The position numbers and the translations under genes were made by a program. A stretch of DNA of 64,000 nucleotides from Anisodus tanguticus (Eukaryota; Streptophyta; Magnoliopsida; Solanales; Solanaceae), in NCBI GenBank assembly GCA_034509755.1, contig CM067557.1:16910001-16974000 (forward strand). The letters are read 5' to 3'. Of this stretch, positions 60,303 through 64,000 are shown one piece after another. Positions within the stretch are counted from its first letter, which is position 1, and each line of letters opens with the position of its first letter. Below the pieces are notes generated by a model. It saw only the letters and a list, made by a program, of their open reading frames with translations. It was not told where the DNA came from and ran no database searches.

Positions 60303-60617
60303 TGAAAGAAATAATCCCCTTCATTATTTTCATTAATTGAAAGGTATTTATACAAGTTACCAAATAGGAGAATCCTATTCCTATTCTACTCCTAAAACCT
60401 TATTCTACCATAATTCTAACTATACAATTATGATAAGTGATAATCCTAATTTAGGTAACAAATACACTACAATATACATCAAATATATTTACCATATATA
60501 CAAGATTACAAGATTGTAATCTGCCCGTGATGGGCCAGCCCACTGGCTACCGTGACTGCCTTGTATTCCCGTGATATACACCTCTGTATATCACGGGTAT
60601 ATATACCTTGTTTAACA
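60303..60617 (-). repeat. 5' LTR of copia B (315 bp)
   Basis: On the plus strand TGAAAGAAAT...TTTAACA. It shares the ATTTCTTTCA end and TATATCACGG words with copia A LTRs, but is longer and carries a perfect hairpin. Confidence 0.85.
60568..60597. repeat. Perfect 13-bp hairpin in copia B LTR
   Basis: CCCGTGATATACA, loop CCTC, TGTATATCACGGG. It lies near the LTR's transcription-control end (U3 side on the minus strand). Confidence 0.95.
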
Positions 60618-60659
60618 AAAAATGACCTTCACGTTTGTGTCGCCTTTTAGAGAAATAAT

Positions 60660-60761
60660 TACGCTTTCGCTACGGGTCCGGTGATTCCCTTAACCAAGCC
60701 ACTGCTTATGAGTCGCCGACTCATTCTTCAACATGCACGCGGTCAGAGCCTTGGCTCCTCC
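60660..60761 (-). pseudogene. Nuclear copy of plastid 23S rRNA gene fragment (NUPT)
   Basis: The reverse complement reads GGAGGAGCC, GCTCTGACCGCGTGC, TGTTGAAGAATGAGTCGGCG, CTCATAAGCAGTGGCTTGG, then CCCGTAGCGAAAGCG. This matches chloroplast 23S rRNA (GCCGGCGACTCATAGGCAGTGG form) with scattered substitutions. About 100 bp only, so it is a decayed insertion and not a functional rRNA gene. It lies 43 bp from the copia B LTR. Confidence 0.9.
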
Positions 60762-62542
60762 TAAATTGCATTGATTATCCTAAAAATTTCATTTCAACTG
60801 GAATGCACTTGTATTTAAAGAACATTACTCTTCGTTTCTTCAAAAGAAGAAGAGTTAATCATCAAAATCACACATGAACAATCATTTTTTCGTGAGTTAT
60901 CTACCTGAAGTATCAAGTGAACGAGTTTCTTATCTGAACTATCACCAACTATTTATCAAAACATATCTCAACTATTAGTTGTTCACTTTTCTTACTTAAA
61001 CTCACGAAAAAATAGTAGTTAAGTTGTGTGTTTTGACCATTATCCCAAAGGAGAAAAAGAAATAAACAAGTAGCCAAACTATTTCATGTTGGATAATAGA
61101 GAGAGAACCCCTTTTCGAATCTTTGGGAGAATAAATGTCATAGAGATGCAGTGGTATTGCTGCTTTGCTAAAGTGAAAATGACAACGAATTGCCGTCGAC
61201 TCTGACTTTCCTCATCTTCTATTTTTTTGTTTTCTTTTGGTAGTAATATTTGCAACTTTTTATTCACTATTTCATTATTTACATTTACATGTTTTTTCTA
61301 CCATACTTTAACCCTTTCTATAATTCTGGAGTTCATAAAAATATTGGGGGGGGGGGGGGGGGAGGGATTGCCGGGAAGATTAAAAAAGATAGAGCAAGAA
61401 TCAATAATATTATGAGAATTGAATAGCAGTCAGATGAATCAGTAATATTATGAGAATTGAATGACACAAACAGATGCAGGACTTGAAGAGAAGGAGAGCT
61501 TAAAGGATTCCTTCGCTGCCGGTAGATCAACAACACACTTTGTTAATGGATTCTCAATTTTAATTTCTTATATATTTATTGGATTTTTCAATATAAATAT
61601 TGAGTCCACGCAAATATATGGGCGTTCCCAGGAACCCCATACAATATGAATGGTCATGATAGATTCAATTGTATGGTCGTCAAATTAGGGAAGCGAAGTA
61701 ACTATTTTCTTCTGCCTGTCTATTATTTTTTTTTTAAATCTTTTTACATGTTTGTATGCCGTTTATGGTATAACATGAGAATTATAAGCAGCACAGTCAT
61801 TTTTCATAGGTTTTCATTGTCACTGTCATTTTCGGATGGAAATTCATACCAATCACTGGTAAAATGAAGAAAAAAAACACTTTTTCATCTTATGCCAATG
61901 AAACAACCCATTAAAGTTACTAAGAGAATGTTATCCATAACTAGTATTCTTATTACGCATTTTAGCAATAAGAATATAAAATATACTGGTATATGCTACA
62001 AATAATAATAAAGATTGAAAAAAAAAAAAATTGGGACTAAAGATCCAGAAATCTCCGTCTGCTCAATTTTTATATTTCTAAAAAAGAAGCTTGCATAAAT
62101 TAAACCATTTCATTGCTTTTTTTTATGTTAACCCTCTCTTAACTAAGTCAATTTTCATAAGAGGCATTAAATTGTACTATTTATAGATTAATAAACAAGA
62201 AATATAGGAATTATGCATCAAGATATTAGCTCTTGTGATAACATGTTATAAGAAGAGTCTACATAAAAAGTTCAACTTTCTTTTTTTATGTCACCTTACT
62301 GCCTTTATTAATGTACATCACGCTCTCCCCCAAATCTCCTAGATCCTAACAAGTGTTACAAATACTACATTAACAATTAAAACTTCCTCTTCTTTATCTT
62401 ATTAGTTATTATTAGTATTTGGTTAGTTTCTTAAGAATATTGCAAGTTACACCTAACGAACACCGTACTTTTCCATTATATTCTACTTTTTCAATATTTG
62501 TAACCTGGCTTTTAGTGCCGATTTATATGTGCATTATATTCT
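60762..62542. other. AT-rich spacer
   Basis: No supported gene. Contains a G17 run at 61346-61362 and a duplicated phrase AATATTATGAGAATTGAATG at 61406 and 61444. Open frames are short and without family features. Confidence 0.5.
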
Positions 62543-62551
62543 ACTGCAACT

Positions 62552-62683
62552 CTCTTGAGTCGAAGGTCTCTCGAAAACATGCACTCTACTGATAGATAGA
62601 GGTAAGATCTGCGTACACTCTACCCTCCCCAAACTCCACATTGTGAAATTTCACTGGATATGTTTGGTGTTTGCTTGCATTCA
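62552..62683 (+). mobile_element. Au/TS-type SINE
   Basis: Contains the characteristic GGTAAGATCTGCGTACACTC and TACCCTCCCC words, followed by a CCACATTGTGAAATTTCACTGG region, and before them GAGTCGAAGGTCTCTCGAAAAC. These match the widespread Au/TS SINE body. A 9-bp duplication ACTGCAACT flanks it (62543-62551 and 62684-62692). The 5' head with A and B boxes is mostly missing, so it is a 5'-shortened copy. Confidence 0.85.
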
Positions 62684-62692
62684 ACTGCAACT

Positions 62693-63681
62693 TTTAGTAG
62701 TAATATACTCACTGCCATTGTACTAGCACTATGTGTGTGTTTTTTCAAATCCCGTGCATTCCATTTATCTAGGTACTTTTTATGTCCCATCTCTTCATTC
62801 CTTAGGGAGACTTTGATGATTGTTCACCCTCTTAAGAAAAACATTGATTTTGCTCCCCACACAACCATCATCAAAATTTTAAAAAGTAGCTTTATTCTCA
62901 TCATGTTGTTTTTACTCTCTTTTGTTACATCCTTTCAGTAAAGTAAAGCCAGATGATCAAAATCATGACATGTTAGTGAGTTTACCATCATTATTTGTTT
63001 GAATTCTATGTCCTCTGGTCATGAAGATAGGGACATGAAGTTTTATCTGCCAACTAACTTCACAAATCTCAAGAAAACATTCTAATCCGACAAAATTGAA
63101 CCAACTCAGGTAATTTTGTTTGAATTAGTTTATCACCAACATCGATCTTGAGAATAAAGATACATATGCGTTGACGTTTCTACGTACATTTATATAACAC
63201 TAAACTTACGAGAAGATTATTATGATTAAGAAAATTTGTAGAGAAATGGCCCTGTAGTACATGATATTTTGGGAGATTTTCCTTTTCAGTGAGCTAAATA
63301 TTGGAAATGTATGATATGCTCCAAGTTAATTAAAATCATACGTAGAGAACAAAATAAAGAAAATAAAGTAGAGAATATATATAATTGATGAAGAAGGGTG
63401 ATTTATAATACAGGTCGGAGAATAATGTCTACTACATTGGCAGTCACATCAGCTAAAAAGCATTGAAAATCTTTGTCGGAGGACCACCAATTGGGAAGGG
63501 CAGAATGAAACTTTTCCTAACGACATGCAGTGTAGTGGCATAGCCAAAATATTTATCAAGTGTTAAAAATTTCAAGAAGTAAATAATATTTTTGTTTGAT
63601 GAGTGGTTTTACACTTTACTATCATCTTGTTCAACATATTGAGCCTGCCATGAATAATCTCATCTATTTTTATCAAATTCA
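62693..63681. other. AT-rich spacer
   Basis: No gene, RNA or repeat boundary could be supported. The 93-codon open frame 62660-62941 overlaps the SINE and has no family features. Confidence 0.5.
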
Positions 63682-64000
63682 TGTTGGAAATTTGCCTTTG
63701 GCGGGGAGGTGCGTCCACCCATATTTAATGAATTAAACACTAATGTTCCGCATGTTGGAGGCTTTGTCTCTTATCACATGCATAATCTACTAAGTGAGTA
63801 GATGACCGTAGGGCCAAGAATCGTCAAATTTCGTTGAGAAATGAAAGAGATATTGGTCCACAAAGTAAGGTGTTTGAGGCATGAAAATATGGTGTGGGAC
63901 AAATCTACCACATCGGTGGAAAAATGAAGAATTACTCTCTTTATAAGTCTCTAAAGTGGTAAAGGGTTTGGGACCCCAAGAGGTATCTCATGTGTTTAAA
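63682..64000 (+). mobile_element. Start of a copia LTR related to element D (cut by window end)
   Basis: Starts TGTTGGAAATTTGCC, and at 63827-63880 follows the copia D 3' LTR: AATTTCGTT, GAAAGAGATATTGGT and GTTTGAGGCAT. The rest lies beyond the window, so whether it is a full element or a solo LTR is unknown. Confidence 0.75.

Larger units (their letters stand above)
56210..60617 (-). mobile_element. Copia element B, same family as A, 3'-truncated
   Basis: Reverse-strand element with 5' LTR (60303-60617), PBS, gag, protease, integrase, RT and the start of RNase H. It ends abruptly at 56210 after YTDADWGGCP; the rest of RNase H, PPT and 3' LTR are absent. Encoded motifs match copia A throughout (compare LDVKNAFLHGDLKETVYMHQP). 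Coding is better kept than in A: gag is uninterrupted, and RT is open over 282 codons with YVDDIIL. Without a 3' LTR it cannot move. Confidence 0.93.

Noticed and set aside
60660..60761. Functional rRNA gene
   Set aside because: Only ~100 bp of plastid 23S is present, with substitutions; it is a nuclear shard.
1..64000. CRISPR arrays, operons, phage or toxin-antitoxin systems
   Set aside because: No regularly spaced direct repeats with unique spacers and no prokaryotic gene organisation; all evidence points to plant nuclear DNA.

Overview
This window looks like nuclear DNA of a flowering plant, most likely a nightshade (Solanaceae). It is AT-rich and has spliced gene structure, one plant-specific AP2/ERF gene, and a dense layer of nested retrotransposons. 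Family-level hints are an Au/TS-type SINE at about 62.55 kb, the Ty3/gypsy LTR families, and Stowaway MITEs with the familiar CTCCNTCCGTCCCAATTTA-type ends. The species cannot be named from the sequence alone. No bacterial, viral-genome or CRISPR-like system was found. Only one host protein-coding gene can be supported.

Layout. 1-13.2 kb: two long-LTR, largely non-coding Ty3/gypsy derivatives (LARD-like) meet head to head at about 4.95 kb. One points left and runs off the window. The other points right, with PBS, short non-coding interior, PPT and a 3' LTR. That 3' LTR carries a nested 101-bp SINE fragment and a nested 2.25-kb solo LTR. 13.4-14.1 kb: a reverse-strand SINE with two tRNA-like heads and an exact 18-bp target duplication. 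14.1-17.3 kb: spacer with a plastid-like insertion. 17.3-22.3 kb: copia element A, complete with 5-bp target duplication but with a broken coding region. 23.3-24.2 kb: a 900-bp hAT-type non-autonomous element with an exact 8-bp duplication. 28.3-33.0 kb: copia element C, badly decayed.

33.9-37.1 kb is the only genic island. It holds an ERF003-type AP2/ERF transcription factor gene (34309-35071, one intron), with a Stowaway MITE ending 215 bp before the start codon and two more Stowaway-like elements downstream.

37.1-48.1 kb: further gypsy remnants. These are a Tekay/Del-like LTR + PBS + gag relic, two reverse-strand LTRs with a 57-bp minisatellite and an inverted duplication, and an Athila-like PBS + gag relic. 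48.2-56.2 kb: a gypsy LTR split by copia element D, which is complete with LTRs of about 1.1 kb and an aaaat duplication. 56.2-60.6 kb: reverse-strand copia element B, same family as A, with an uninterrupted gag frame but no 3' end. 60.66-60.76 kb: a fragment of plastid 23S rDNA. 62.5 kb: a SINE. 63.7 kb to the end: the start of another copia LTR related to D.

The transposons do not form a functional system together; they record successive insertions. The ERF gene acts independently of them, apart from possible effects of the adjacent MITE on its promoter. Most entries are relics, so boundaries without a target duplication are approximate.
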